DNA of 64,000 bases from Vicia villosa. Lineage: Eukaryota; Streptophyta; Magnoliopsida; Fabales; Fabaceae. Numbering within the stretch: the stretch's first letter is position 1; each line of letters starts with the position of its first letter. The position numbers and the translations under genes are program-made. The DNA lies in NCBI RefSeq assembly GCF_029867415.1, contig NC_081185.1, forward strand, positions 30,952,245 through 31,016,244. Reading direction: 5' to 3'. Below, in pieces: positions 51,192 through 62,984 of this stretch. The notes beneath the pieces were generated by a model that searched no databases, was not told where the DNA came from, and saw nothing but the letters and a program-made list of their open reading frames with translations.

Positions 51192-53880
51192 TGTCATACC
51201 CCAAAATTTGCCCGATCAATTCATGTCTTTTAATTCATCAAGGGGCAAAATTAAGAGTCATGGGGTTTGACATTCCTATTGTCAAACCCACGCTCTTATA
51301 AAAAAATCCTGAGTTAAAATGGGAGGTAGGAGTAGGGAGTATTTGAGCCCAAACATTTGGCCCAGTTCTGGTTTGATCATTCGGAAAGTCTATTACAGTC
51401 TACTTTTATTATTATGTATTATAATGTTAATTTATTTATTTTAATATTTTTATTACTATTGTTAATTAATCATTAATTTTAGTATGATCATAATTTATAG
51501 GTATTAAGATTTATTAATATTAGGATTTTTATTAGGTAATATTAGGATTAGTATTAGAATTAATTAGGTTTATCTTTTTTTAATTAGTTTCAATTATTGT
51601 TATAATTATTTAGTTTCTTGTCCTCATTTAAAAAAAAATAAAAAAATAAATGCATTAAACTATGAATGATATTTGGGATTGGTTTTGGTCTAAAATATGC
51701 TGAGGGAACCGTGAAAAGGAAAAGCTTGATCAGGGGGTTGATTTGTTTTTGGAAAGTTTCAATATATTTGTTCAATCAAATCTTAATGTATCAAAAGATT
51801 GAAGATTTAACAGGTTTGGTTGACCTAAATCCAGAAGATATATATACTTACAACAACTGCAGACAGAGGAGGATTTTTTTTTGGGCCGCAAGAACCTTTG
51901 CTTAAGAACAAGGAGAAACCGTGGAAAGGAGGGGCATGGCAGACCAAGGTTCAACGTGATTCAAGCCAGTCCAAGATTACCAATCAATTCCTCGGCAATC
52001 TCTGAATATAAATCAAACATCATCATCGATCAAAGCTCCAAGAACGCGAGGAATTAGGCTCACACTAAACCATGAAAATTTGGATCTTGATTTTATGTCT
52101 ATGCGTATTGTTAATATAATTTGATTATGTATTCGTGTTGGTGATGATGTCTCGATGCTTTCTGTATAATTTAATTGAGTTTTGGCCGCAGGTTAAGCAT
52201 TACACCATTGTAGGGCTCATACCTCTCAAAAGAGGGATTTCGGGTTAGAAACAATTACAGAGCAAATTCGTGTGCTCATTGGATTCGGGAGATGCTGTTC
52301 GGTGGGTCTGGGCTACCAATCGGTTCTGGTTCGGTGTTGATATGCAGGATTGGAGGGGGAGGGCCAGCGGCAATGCGTACAAACCGTTGCATAATGGTTC
52401 TGCGTTTTCAACAAAGTCCAGCGAAGAAGAAGACCAAGAGAGCATGTTTATTTTATTGAATCTGCGTCTGAATTAACATATATATTATTTGTTAGTTATC
52501 CATTTGACAACGTAGCGAAATTGGCTCAGTGGAGTGAGGGAGCGTTTGCTGTTATCGAGTGCAGGAGCGTGGGATCGATTCCCGCTGCCTGCAAGTTATT
52601 TTGATTATTTTCCTTACTAAGTCTCAATCTCAGATCCGGTGCTCCCATCACATGCTTGCCTACGCTGCATCTCCAATATCTACCTCAGGATTCCCATCAA
52701 CCCAAATCCAAAGGACCAGAATACGTGCGTCCATGGTGCTCCTTCAGGAGACGTCACACAGAATCACCACCCAGGTTCCTTTATATATTTTATTTATTTA
52801 TTTTGTTATTTATCTATTTAGTCATTTATGTTAAATATTTAATTATCTTAATTTAATTAATTTGTTAATTAGGATTTATAACATAGTTAGGGTTAGGACT
52901 ATAATTATTCCCGACTATTCTCCCGATTATTTTTCTCGATTTTTCGAGTTAATTTATTTAATTGATATTTAATTATAAATCACAGAAAAACCCTAGAGAA
53001 ATATATTAAGGTATTAGGGTTTACCCCCATCCCATTTGGCCAAAGTATCAAAATATTAGGATTTAAATTATTATTCGTTTCGACTAAATTTATTGGTCGC
53101 GATGATTAATAATCGGTTAATTTAATTAATCAAATCCTGTAAATTAAAATAATATTATTTTGCTAAATGGTTTTAACCAAATCTATTGGTTACGATGATT
53201 AGCATTTCCTCTTCATCAAAATTCGTTATTATTTGTAATCAAACCTATTGATTATGAGGGATAACGATAAATTAATAATCAATAAAAATACATCCATTTG
53301 CTAAAAGTGATAATCGAATCAATCGATTAGAATTGCCAGCAATTATCTATCAATCTGTTAACTATGGTGATCAAACCTATTGATCATCGCGATTAATAGT
53401 ACAAATCAAATCAGGGTTGTATGCCCAAACATTCAAAACACACTAAACCATGACACTATGGATTTTCATCCTTTTCAATCAGGCAACTCAAAATGCCTCT
53501 TAAATCACAGCTTCCAAAACTACGACAGGCCATTCAAAAAGCCTTTAAAACAACTTCAAACCATATCAAATCAAATTCTAATCCTAAGGGCGTACAACCC
53601 TTCCCCGAACTACGTTGACTCTGATTCTCCATAAGGAGATACGTAGGCACTTGGCAACAAGGCGAGTCCCCTCCCTCAAAACTCTAATCATGTCAACATA
53701 ATTAGCCTATTACTTTCTGCCATCTTTCTTTATAAACCTTGCTATAAACCTTCATCTTTGCAATGTTAGCCTTTAGGAAAGGGTTGAGGGTGCCTAACAC
53801 CTTCCCTCGACCTGATTATAATAACTTACCCTGAATCTCATAACTGCGTAGGGTTTCCTATTCGCCCTTCAGAATAGGTG
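51192..53880 (+). repeat. 5' LTR of non-autonomous Ogre-like element C
   Basis: It starts TGTCATACCCCAAAATTTGC. The first 1172 bp match 59839-61009 with about ten substitutions and one indel by eye, i.e. about 1% divergence. It contains GAACTACGTTGACTCTGATT (about 53606) and GGGTGCCTAACACCTTCCC (about 53790). The right end is approximate: AGGTGGCGACTCTCC at 53876-53890 marks the R/U5 or primer region. Frames such as 51666-51905 lie in the LTR and are not genes. Confidence 0.75.
52505..52600 (+). mobile_element. tRNA-like pol III promoter module inside the LTR of element C
   Basis: An A box TGGCTCAGTGG (52522-52532) and B box GGATCGATTCC (52572-52582), 50 bp apart, match the pol III consensus well. 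The ends do not pair as an acceptor stem, so a SINE head is more likely than a tRNA gene. The 3' LTR is cut off before this point, so it cannot be tested whether both LTRs have it. Confidence 0.5.
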
Positions 53881-54306
53881 GCGACTCTCCGAGAACCTAC
53901 CCCAAAAATTCGAACCTCATGGATAAATTGAGTTGTTTTAAAATCCGAAGAGACAAAAAGTCTCGGAGGCTACGAACGACCCCATGAGACCTTCTAGAAC
54001 CCCCCATAAAAAGGTTGGCTCCCTAGAGCCGCTACGTCGAACCTATGAACCTATGACTTTTGTGCTTTTGTGCCTAATATATATTTGCGATTTATATGCC
54101 ACGAATGTATGCATTTCAATTTTGCAGGTATCCCTACGTGGTCCCTTGCCTGTAGGGACTCTAATTTCTAAGACCACTTCTTTCCCACGAAGGACATCAC
54201 CATCTATGCATTCCCTAACATGTAGGGATTTTATTTTTATATCCTTGTATCTACAACTACGCGTCCTTCCCACGAGGGACATCTTCGTTTACGCACGTCA
54301 ATTGGT

Positions 54307-54740
54307 CTCTCGATGGCCATGAGATATAATGACTGTCTCGAACGGTCACTCTGTGCTTGCCTCTTCGAACCCCCTAGCCAATAGGGATTTTCTTTTACAT
54401 CCATGTGTTTTCACAACGACGCGTCCTTCCCCGAAGGACAACTTCATTAGCATGCGTTCGATTGGCCTCTCGATGGCTATGAGATCTAGTGACTGTCCTG
54501 AACGGTCACTCCATGCTTGTTTCCGCGTACCCTCTAACTTGTAGGGTTTGGATTCCCATCTATACATATTTCATCCCTAGCCTGTAGGGATTTCACTTCA
54601 TTCGATATCGTCCTTATATAGGTTGTGTTCCGCATAAAGAACCTCCCCACCAAAGACAACTTCATTGGTACACGTTGATTAGCCTCTCGATGGCCATGAG
54701 ACTTGGTGACTGTCTTGAACAGTCACTAGCCGCTACCTTC
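54307..54740 (+). repeat. Diverged large tandem repeat, three units
   Basis: The block CTCTCGATGGC(C/T)ATGAGA...TGACTGTC(T/C)...GAAC(G/A)GTCACT begins at 54307, 54467 and 54684. Between the blocks, TAGGGATTT and CGTCCTTCCC words also repeat. Related, weaker copies extend left to about 54120. Confidence 0.75.
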
Positions 54741-57520
54741 TGCATACTCCCTAATCTAAGGGATTTCCATTGGCGTGTCATAACATTTATCCTACAAAGA
54801 TTCCACGGGGGTCCAATGTCGCCTCTAAGGTTATCCTTAGGATTATATCTACCGCACATCCGCATTGCATTACATACAAGAAGTAATAACAAAAAAAGAG
54901 AGTCTCTCGCATACGCATGCATTTGCATTTTCATGCCTTCATACATTTGCATTTCTATCTTCGCCCGCATCCATACTTACCATGCTAGCCGGTTTCCCGA
55001 AACTCTCAGAGAAATAAAGAGGATCATCAACTAGGGAGAAAGAAGAATAAAAGATCGTGGTCTTGCTAAGAAAAAAAAGGATGTCCTCCACTATGCCAGC
55101 CACGTGTTCATATAACATAGGTTATCATCGAGCAAGGATTAGTTTAACAACGAAGTTCCCTCACAGATACACTCAAGAGGTATCTAGTCATAAGGGGTTC
55201 ATCTATGAACATGTCAAAGCTCACAAGGACGCTCTTCGATAACTTGGGGCAAGGATCGGTCCAACTGGGGCAACACCCTGAACAAAGACGCATAACTACG
55301 ATGGAGGGAAGATGATATACGTTAGCTCCCCATCAAGGGGAAAAAGGGTCCTAGATTTCCTTTATCAATCCACGAACTCTGGAGGTTGCAAATAGTGTGA
55401 TACTATCCTTCAGAAAAAGCAAAAGAGGTTCAGTCAAAGGAAACTCAGGAAGTTCTGATACGACGAAAACCCGCCGCTAACAATTCATTCCCGACAAGTT
55501 TGACGTGCCCAAGGAAAGCTCGAGATTACCCTTTTACTTCTACAATTCCACGAACTAAGGAGTAAAACAAAGTCAACAGATTCACAAAGGAGATTGCCTT
55601 AGGATTAATAGGTGTATCTTTCAAGTTGTAATTCCTACGATCACAAATGCTATTTGATGTAAAACGTTGTACCTTTCGAATAGTAATTCAATGAAATAAT
55701 CATGCATGTTTTGAAATCAATTCTTTCGCTCCGCTTTTGCGTTACTACGACTTTCCATTTCAAATTATCTTTCAAATTATCACTCCCAATCATTAACAAA
55801 CTTGAGGGAGAATGACGAATACAAATAACTAAGTCTAGCTAAATATATGCTTTCAAGGTAAGACCGAACCGACGATGTACAGGCATTGTTTCAAATCCCT
55901 AAACAGTGGAGGTATAAGGATGTTAATCCCTCGTCACCCCCTCGAGCCAGGAGTTGGAGTTTGCTTCTACTTTTCAAATAAACCTTGATTTTAACCAGGG
56001 GTAGGGTAGATTTCAATTAATTTAATGGTGTATTTTGGTTGTCAAGAGAATCAGTTAATCCAAGCAAGGATTCAAGCAAAGGTTCAAGCATATCTTCTTC
56101 CTCGCGTTCATCCGAGATTGAGGAAGCAATGGAGATAACATTCACAACATCTTCTTCCTCATTACATCATTCAAGATCGAGGAAGTGTCAAAGGTGAAGC
56201 TTACAAATCAAAATCGACATGGCAGTCACAACATTCAATATCCAAGGATCAAATTTCAAAAGGAGCTTTCAAAAGAAAAACGCCCGCTAAGTCAAAATGG
56301 AGAATTTCAGAAAAAAACAAAAGATGACTTAGGCAAAAATTAGGGCATCCCGATGGATCAAACTCAAAGGAATTGGTTCATGCAAAAATAAGGGATAAAA
56401 ACAAAGCAAAAGCAAAACACAAAGTACAATCTTGTGACTGCTAAATCATCGAAGCTTCTCATCTATGCTTAGATCTTTACAACACTTTTACCATCAATGC
56501 TTGGATCTCTACTAAGGCTTCTGCCCAACATTAAAACTGAAACGACTCTCTTACAAACAAAGCATATCCATTGGATTAGGCGAACTTTAGGATCTGGAGA
56601 ACATCAAGGAGAAAGGGATGGGTTAAATAAAATTTTGAGCCTTATATCCATTGTTTTTTTAAACATGAACCAGGCCAAGTTACAACATTTAAAAGTCCTA
56701 ATTGAGGCAAGGTTAACCACGAAAGCATATTAAGCAGGATTCTGTTATACTGACTCCTATGTTTGTTAAAACTATTTCTAACCACTATGCTTCTTCAAGC
56801 ATTCATTTCTAAAACATCCAGTCCTAATTCATAACGGACTTCGATTTCAAAACTTGCATACACATCGCATTAGAGTTACTTCCCAAAGGGTACAACGCCA
56901 TCTACGAATATACACTTAGCACAAAGGCGATCATTTCTGATAAAGACTCTTGAATGGGGAAACCACGTCCAGAGGGTTTTCCTAAACAGGGGCATACAAA
57001 CAAACATCCTATTAACTAGGGGCATTCTTCCTAAGGTTCAATTGACTTGGGTCACATCTCGAAGCAATCTCAATCAAGGGCATGTCAAGCATGGGATAAA
57101 TTCAAAATGGATAGAAAACCATGGATAACCCTCCATATCTGGCAAGTCAGGGGCACACCCTTCAATTCAAACGTCGAAGCATATGACAAGGTTATTCCTC
57201 GGGGCACTTCCTTCATGGCTTGGAGATCATAGGCGTCTTTTCCACTAAACATTGGGGCATTGGATCTCAAATCCATAAGACGCACAACATAAGGAGAAGG
57301 CGTTCTCGCGCTTTACAACGTCTGACAAATCTTTCTCCTAACTACAATCTTCAAAGTTCAAAAAAACAGGTATTGGGGAATCGCGCTAGCATCCAACAAC
57401 CATCCAACATCGGCGAGCTATATACGCTTGGTTATCAACAACCTATCATTGGGGCATCATGCAAATACATACAAATCATGCATTACATACATTGGTCGAT
57501 ACATTGCACCACACCTTTTT

Positions 57521-58141
57521 AGGTAGTCTTCTTTAAGACAAACCCTACGGTCCTTTCTAGGAACCTCTTCAAGTAGTCTTTTAAGACATTACTGTTCTAA
57601 AAACCTTTTCAGGTAGCCTTTTCTAAGACAATCATCGTCATTTACAAGAACCTCTTTAGGTAGTCTTTTTCAAGACATTCTACGAACCTTTTCAGGTAGC
57701 CTTTTCTAAGACAGTCATCGTCATCTCCAAGAACCTTTTAGGGTAGTCTTCTTTAAGACAGTCCTTTTCTAAGAACTTTTCTAAGTAGTCTTCTCTAAGA
57801 CAATCATCGTTATTTCCAAGAACCTTTTTAGGTAGTCTTCTTCAGGACATTCTTTTTCTAAGTACCTTTTTAGGTAGCCTTCTTTAAAACAATTTGGCAT
57901 CCTTTTCAGGTGGTCTTCTTTAAGACATTCTACGAGCCTTTCTGGGTGGTCTTTTCTAAGACATTCACTGTCCTCTCCAAGAACCTCTTTAGGTAGTCTT
58001 TGTAAAACATCTTCAGCCTTTCCAGGTGGTCTTCTTCAAGACAAATTTCTATCCATTCTAAGAACCTCTTCAGGTAGTCTTCTTCAAGACAAATCTTCAT
58101 ATCCATTCCAGAAACCTTTTCAGGTAGTCTTATAGAAGACA
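57521..58141 (+). repeat. Tandem array of 15 units with a short hairpin core
   Basis: Fifteen copies of AGGTAGTCTTCTTTAAGACA or variants begin at 57521, 57571, 57611, 57658, 57694, 57741, 57783, 57830, 57872, 57908, 57944, 57991, 58024, 58072 and 58122. Spacing is 33-50 bp. Each core pairs GTCTT with AAGAC around a 2-5 base loop. Linkers also repeat (AATCATCGTCATTTCCAAGAACC). Confidence 0.9.
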
Positions 58142-58378
58142 TTACTTCGTTCCACTCGCTACATCAATCAACATATACATAAGCATAAGCATTACCCGCA
58201 TACATAAACATTACCAAGCCGACATAAGCATAGCCGTGGTGTAGGTGCGAATAGGGTTTAAACGAGCTCAATAAGGAGATAAAATCTTGGGGATGATATC
58301 AGCATCAGCATCAACATACTTACATACGCATTAGCATATGCATATCACCTAGTGCATTCATATACTACAAAAGCCCAG

Positions 58379-58580
58379 TTTCCAACCCTCGTGTTATGAG
58401 AGGTATATTTTCCGACCCTCGAGTCGTGAGTTTCCAACCCTCGTGTTGTGATAGGTGTGTTTTCCAACCCTCGAGTCGTAAATTTCCAACCCTCGTGTTG
58501 TGATAGGTTGTTTTCCGACCCGCGAGTCGTGAACGTTTGACATGCTATTTTCTCTGACCTTCGAGTCGTGAATCTCCAAA
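58379..58580 (+). repeat. Tandem array alternating CCCTCGTGTTGTGA and CCCTCGAGTCGTGA
   Basis: Seven or eight units of about 27 bp share TTTCC(A/G)ACCCTCG and alternate between the GTGTTGTGA and GAGTCGTGA forms. Confidence 0.85.
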
Positions 58581-58598
58581 CAGGTGAATCTTTTTCAT

Positions 58599-59280
58599 GC
58601 AGGTACGCTTGTCAGAACCATGGCAGGTAATCCCTAATGGTGCAGGTAAACTCGTCCAAACCAGGGCAAGTGATCCTAATGGTGCAGGTGAAGTTGTCCG
58701 AACCAGGGCAAATAATCCTAATGGTGCAGGTAAGCTAGTCCGAACAAGGGCAAGTGACTCCTAATGGTGCAGGCGAGCTTGTCAGAACTATGGCAAGTAA
58801 TCCCTAATGGTGTAGGTGAAATTTGTCCGAACAAGGGCAAATGATCCAAATGGTGCAGGTGAAATTTGTCCGAACCAGGGCAAATGATCCAAATGGTGCA
58901 GGTGAAATTTGTCCGAACAAGGGCAAATGATCCAAATGGTGCAGGTGAAATTTGTCCGAACCAGGGAAAATGATCCAAATGGTGCAGGTGAAATCTGTCC
59001 GAACAAGGGCAAATGATCCAAATGGTGCAGGTGAAATTTGTCCGAACCAGGGCAAATGATCGAAATGGTGCAGGTGAAATCTGTCCGAACAAGGGCAGAT
59101 GATCCAAATGATGCAGGTGAGCTTGTTAGAGCTATGACAAGTAATCCTATTGGTGCAAGTGAGCTTGCTAGAGCTATAGCAAGTGATCCTTCTGGGGTTC
59201 ACAAACTACGGAAACTTACTAGAACTATAGTAAGTGGGGTTCACAAACTACGAAAGCTTGCTAGCGCTATAGCAAGTTAA
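58599..59280 (+). repeat. Minisatellite of 42-43 bp, about 14 units
   Basis: The unit begins GCAGGTGAAATTTGTCCGAA and ends ATGATCCAAATGGT. Unit starts include 58599, 58812, 58855, 58898, 58941, 58984, 59027, 59070 and 59113. The central units (58812-59112) are nearly identical; the outer ones are diverged, as expected for unequal exchange. The last 100 bp turn into a related unit with TTCACAAACTACG and GCTAGCGCTATAGCAAGT. Long minus-strand frames across it are due to the unit length and are not genes. Confidence 0.92.
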
Positions 59281-59826
59281 CTATCTTCTATAACAAACTG
59301 CGAGTCGTCGCTATTGATAGTTACGTTTACCCATCACATTAGTCCCTCGGCAGTGATCAAAGGGTTTACGAAAGATTCTTCAATTGGGTTTATCACGTTA
59401 GTCCCTCGGCAGTGATCTTCTTCAAAATTTCAAGCAAGGTTATATTTTTTCTTTTCCAAAGTTACTAACTTCAACTAACAATCATGCATCATCCAACTAA
59501 CATACTTCATTCATACATAATGCATATACATACATCGCTCTCATTTATTTTGAGAGGCTTACTGCATCATACATCGCATGCATCATACCATTGCATAAAA
59601 TTCAGGTTGCCTTTTTAGGCTATGCTACAATCTGAAGCATCTACTTCACATCCAAAAAAAGAGAGGGAGAGGTATTTACCTTGGATGGCATCTGTAAGCC
59701 CATCTCCCACAGAACTTCTTCCCAACAAATGCAAATTTCAGGGCATTCTCAGTGTTCAATCATCTTCTACCTTTAGATCACGATAGGCAGACGTGCCTAT
59801 CTGACTCTTCAGGTTTAAGAAGATTG
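59281..59826. other. Non-coding stretch between the last array and the 3' LTR of element C
   Basis: Contains two copies of ATCAC(A/G)TTAGTCCCTCGGCA (59333, 59391) and many ATAC/CATA words. No gene is seen. Confidence 0.5.
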
Positions 59827-59838
59827 AACAGGGGCAGC
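59827..59838 (+). other. Polypurine tract of element C
   Basis: AACAGGGGCAGC directly before the 3' LTR start TGTCATACCCC; primes plus-strand synthesis in LTR elements. Confidence 0.6.
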
Positions 59839-61009
59839 TGTCATACCCCAAAATTTGCCCGATCAATTCATGTCTTTTAATTCATCAAGGGGCAAAATTA
59901 AGAGTCATGGGGTTTGACATTCCTATTGTCAAACCCACGCTCTTATAAAAAAATCCTGAGTTAAAATGGGAGGTAGGAGTAGGGAGTATTTGAGCCCAAA
60001 CATTTGGCCCAGTCCTGGTTTGATCATTCGGAAAGTCTATTACAGTCTACTTTTATTATTATGTATTATAATGTTAATTTATTTATTTTAATATTTTTAT
60101 TACTATTGTTAATTAATCATTAATTTTAGTATTATCATAATTTATAGGTATTAAGATTTATTAATATTAGGATTTTTATTAGGTAATATTAGGATTAGTA
60201 TTAGAATTAATTAGGTTTATCTTTTTTTAATTAGTTTCAATTATTGTTATAATTATTTAGTTTCTTGTCCTCATTTAAAAAAAAATAAAAAAATAAATGC
60301 ATTAAACTATGAATGATATTTGGGATTGGTTTTGGTCTAAAATATGCTTAGGGAATCGTGAAAAGGAAAAGCTTGATCGGGGGTTGATTTGTTTTTGGAA
60401 AGTTTCAATATATTTGTTCAATCAAATCTTAATGTATCAAAAGATTGAAGATTTAACAGGTTTGGTTGACCTAAATCCAGAAGATATATATACTTGCAAC
60501 AACTGCAGACAGAGGAGGATTTTTTTTTGGGCCGCAAGAACCTTTGCTTAAGAACAAGGAGAAACCGTGGAAAGGAGGGGCATGGCAGACCAAGGTTCAA
60601 CGTGATTCAAGCCAGTCCAAGATTACCAATTAATTCCTCGGCAATCTCTGAATATAAAGCAAACATCATCATCGATCAAAGCTCCAAGAACGCGAGGAAT
60701 TAGGCTCACACTAAACCATGAAAATTTGGATCTTGATTTTATGTCTATGCGTATTGTTAATATAATTTGATTATGTATTCGTGTTGGTGATGATGTCTCG
60801 ATGCTTTCTGTATAATTTAATTGAGTTTTGGCTGCAGGTTAAGCATTACACCATTGTAGGGTTCATACCTCTCAAAAGAGGGATTTCGGGTTAGAAACAA
60901 TTACAGAGCAAATTCGTGTGCTCATTGGATTCGGGAGATGCTGTTCGGTGGGTCTGGGCTACCAATCGGTTCTGGTTCGGTGTTGATATGCAGGAATGGA
61001 GGGGGAGGG
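59839..61009 (+). repeat. 3' LTR of element C, interrupted by the Athila-type insertion
   Basis: It matches 51192-52363 to within about 1%, then stops at GGAGGGGGAGGG, where the 5' copy continues CCAGCGG and here TGATCAGTGC begins. The rest of the LTR should lie right of the Athila-type element, outside the window. Confidence 0.85.
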
Positions 61010-62530
61010 TGATCAGTGCATTTTGATGCACATTCCTCTACGTTTGTACTTATACATTTCCATGGTTTGCTTGTCTTATTTTTGTATTTTATAATGTTTT
61101 TATATTTTAATTTATTTTTATTGTTATTTGATTTTCGTATTTATTTTTCAGCTTTAGTAGTCTGCACGGAAACGATCATAACTGGAGTTCCGGGAGTCCG
61201 ATTGAGGCGTTCTAATAATCGACGGAAAGCTAAGAGAAAGAGCTACATTTCTTATGTTGGAGACGAAGTCAGAATCGGACTGTAGCAGGGCCAGAAATCT
61301 CGTTGAAGTTGCAGCACTAGTTTTTAATTTAGTTTCGGGTCAATTTGGTTTTGGGCTTGGGTCGTATGTTTGACCCAGTTGGATTGTAAAACAGGTTGTC
61401 TTAGTTTCTCCTAGGGCAGCAGCCGAATTACTATTCACGGTCACTATTCACGATTTTATTCTGGAAGCTTGTACGAACCATCCATGGCGAACTAATCACT
61501 TTTGGTTAATCTGCCGTATTCAGGTTCCAATTTACTATGAGATTAATATAATTTTGCTTAATTCCTATTCCTTCAATTCGACTGTATGTTTATCATTTGC
61601 TTAATCTGATTATTCATAGAGTAGATTGTTTGGTTCGATTGATCTATGTTCCCAATTTATTCGCGTTTTACCGTATGCTTAATCGTTAATCCGCTGTATG
61701 TTTAACCGAATGCTTAATTCGGCAAACGGGTAATATAATTCATATAATATTGTTGCGCTTGTCAATTATATTGTAATCGAACGGGATTGGAATCCGCTTA
61801 GGATAGTGATCTTATAATAATCGATGATTGGTAGGAACTGGATCGGTAGATTAACTTATCCCATAATCACTATCACCATTCACGAAATAATTTTGAGTTT
61901 CTGTACGATTTTGCAATGGAGAACTAATCCAAAGGGGCAATCTACCGAATTCGAATTCCACAAAACTTTGAGGTTATTATTACTTTCAATTTAATTTAGT
62001 TCCTTTCCAATTTGTTCTATGATTTCGTTTGCTTAATTCGTTGTTATAGAATGTATTGGATTTAATTCGATTGATGCATGTTCCTTACTTTAATCCCGTT
62101 TAAACTTAGCTTCTTCGTTTCTTCGCGCTATTGATAACCGTTTGCTTAATTCGGTGAACCGTTTGCTTAATTCGGTGATTAGGATCATAATTCGTGTAAT
62201 ACTGTCGACGCTTGTTTCCTCAGTATTACAATCGAATAGGAATTGGTACCGCTTAGGGGAATTGAAATTGAAATAACCAATGATAAGTTGGAAGTAGAAC
62301 CGGTAGATTAACCTGAAAATCACTTATTTCATAACAGCTTATTTCAATAATCACTTATTTTGACTTTTGTCAATTCGATTCTAAACCAACCAAAACCCCC
62401 ATTAATCGTTTCAGTAATTAGTTAATAAGAATAAGAATCCTTGAGAGACGATATTCGAGTCACTTGTCGTTACCGCTAAACTACTGTTTTTCAAAATAAC
62501 TCGTTTTGATCCGCGCGCGACAGCGGATCA
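61010..62530 (+). repeat. 5' LTR (1521 bp) of an Athila-type element
   Basis: It begins TGATCAGTGCATTTTGATGC and ends GACAGCGGATCA; TGATC/GATCA are 5-bp inverted ends. The primer site follows after two bases. A related pair of blocks (CCGTATGCTTAATCG..., GTTTGCTTAATTCGG) repeats between 61500 and 62180. The frame at 61016-61285 is not a gene. Confidence 0.85.
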
Positions 62531-62532
62531 AA

Positions 62533-62551
62533 TTGGCGTCGTTGCCGGGGA
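62533..62551 (+). other. Primer-binding site of the Athila-type element
   Basis: TTGGCGTCGTTGCCGGGGA, the site typical of Athila/Tat gypsy elements. Confidence 0.85.
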
Positions 62552-62984
62552 TTCTTGATGTTATTAACTGATATTAGAGTCATAGGTTTAGTGTTCTCGC
62601 GTTTAGGCCGTAGTTTCCCCATGGTTTTGGCCAATTTGCGTTTTGAGTCGAAAAAAATCGGTTTTTGAAAAAATTGTATTCGATTGTAAACGTTTTTGCC
62701 TACTGGAAGTAGAAAAATCGTGCGATCAATACTCCCTTACTCTAGAAGAGTAAGGGAATTTGACCCCAAATCTCCAAATTCATCGTTTTTCTTATTTTAA
62801 TGAATTTTTTACTGTTTTCATAGAGTCGAAAAAATTCAAAAAAATTCCTAAAATTCTTATTTGTCTTAATTAGATTAAATTTAGTGTTTTTATATTTTTA
62901 TGAATTTATTTTAATCGTTTTTCTTCTTTCTATTTGTTTCTGCCTGTTTTGGATATAGTTGGTATTTCTGTATTTGTTGATAAC
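62552..62984 (+). other. Leader of the Athila-type element
   Basis: Between the primer site and the start of the open frame. T-rich and non-coding. Confidence 0.5.

Larger units (their letters stand above)
53881..59838 (+). mobile_element. Internal region of element C: no gag-pol, tandem arrays
   Basis: About 6 kb between the two LTRs. I find no gag, protease, RT or integrase motif in any frame. The left part has three diverged copies of a 160-217 bp unit (54307, 54467, 54684). From 55000 to 57520 the sequence is unique and non-coding. From 57521 to 59280 there are three tandem arrays. It ends with the purine-rich tract ACAGGGGCAGC before the 3' LTR. The element therefore looks non-autonomous and would need enzymes of an Ogre/Tat relative. 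Confidence 0.7.

Noticed and set aside
52505..52600. Functional tRNA gene in LTR C
   Set aside because: The ends do not pair into an acceptor stem; a SINE head explains the boxes better.
58718..59202. Long overlapping minus-strand frames (129 and 132 codons) with a Trp/Phe/His-rich repeat product
   Set aside because: They are a by-product of the 43-bp minisatellite, which lacks stops in these frames. No domain, no start context.
57521..59280. Regularly spaced repeats that resemble a CRISPR array at first sight
   Set aside because: The genome is a plant, the units are contiguous or have repeated linkers instead of unique spacers, and there are no cas genes.
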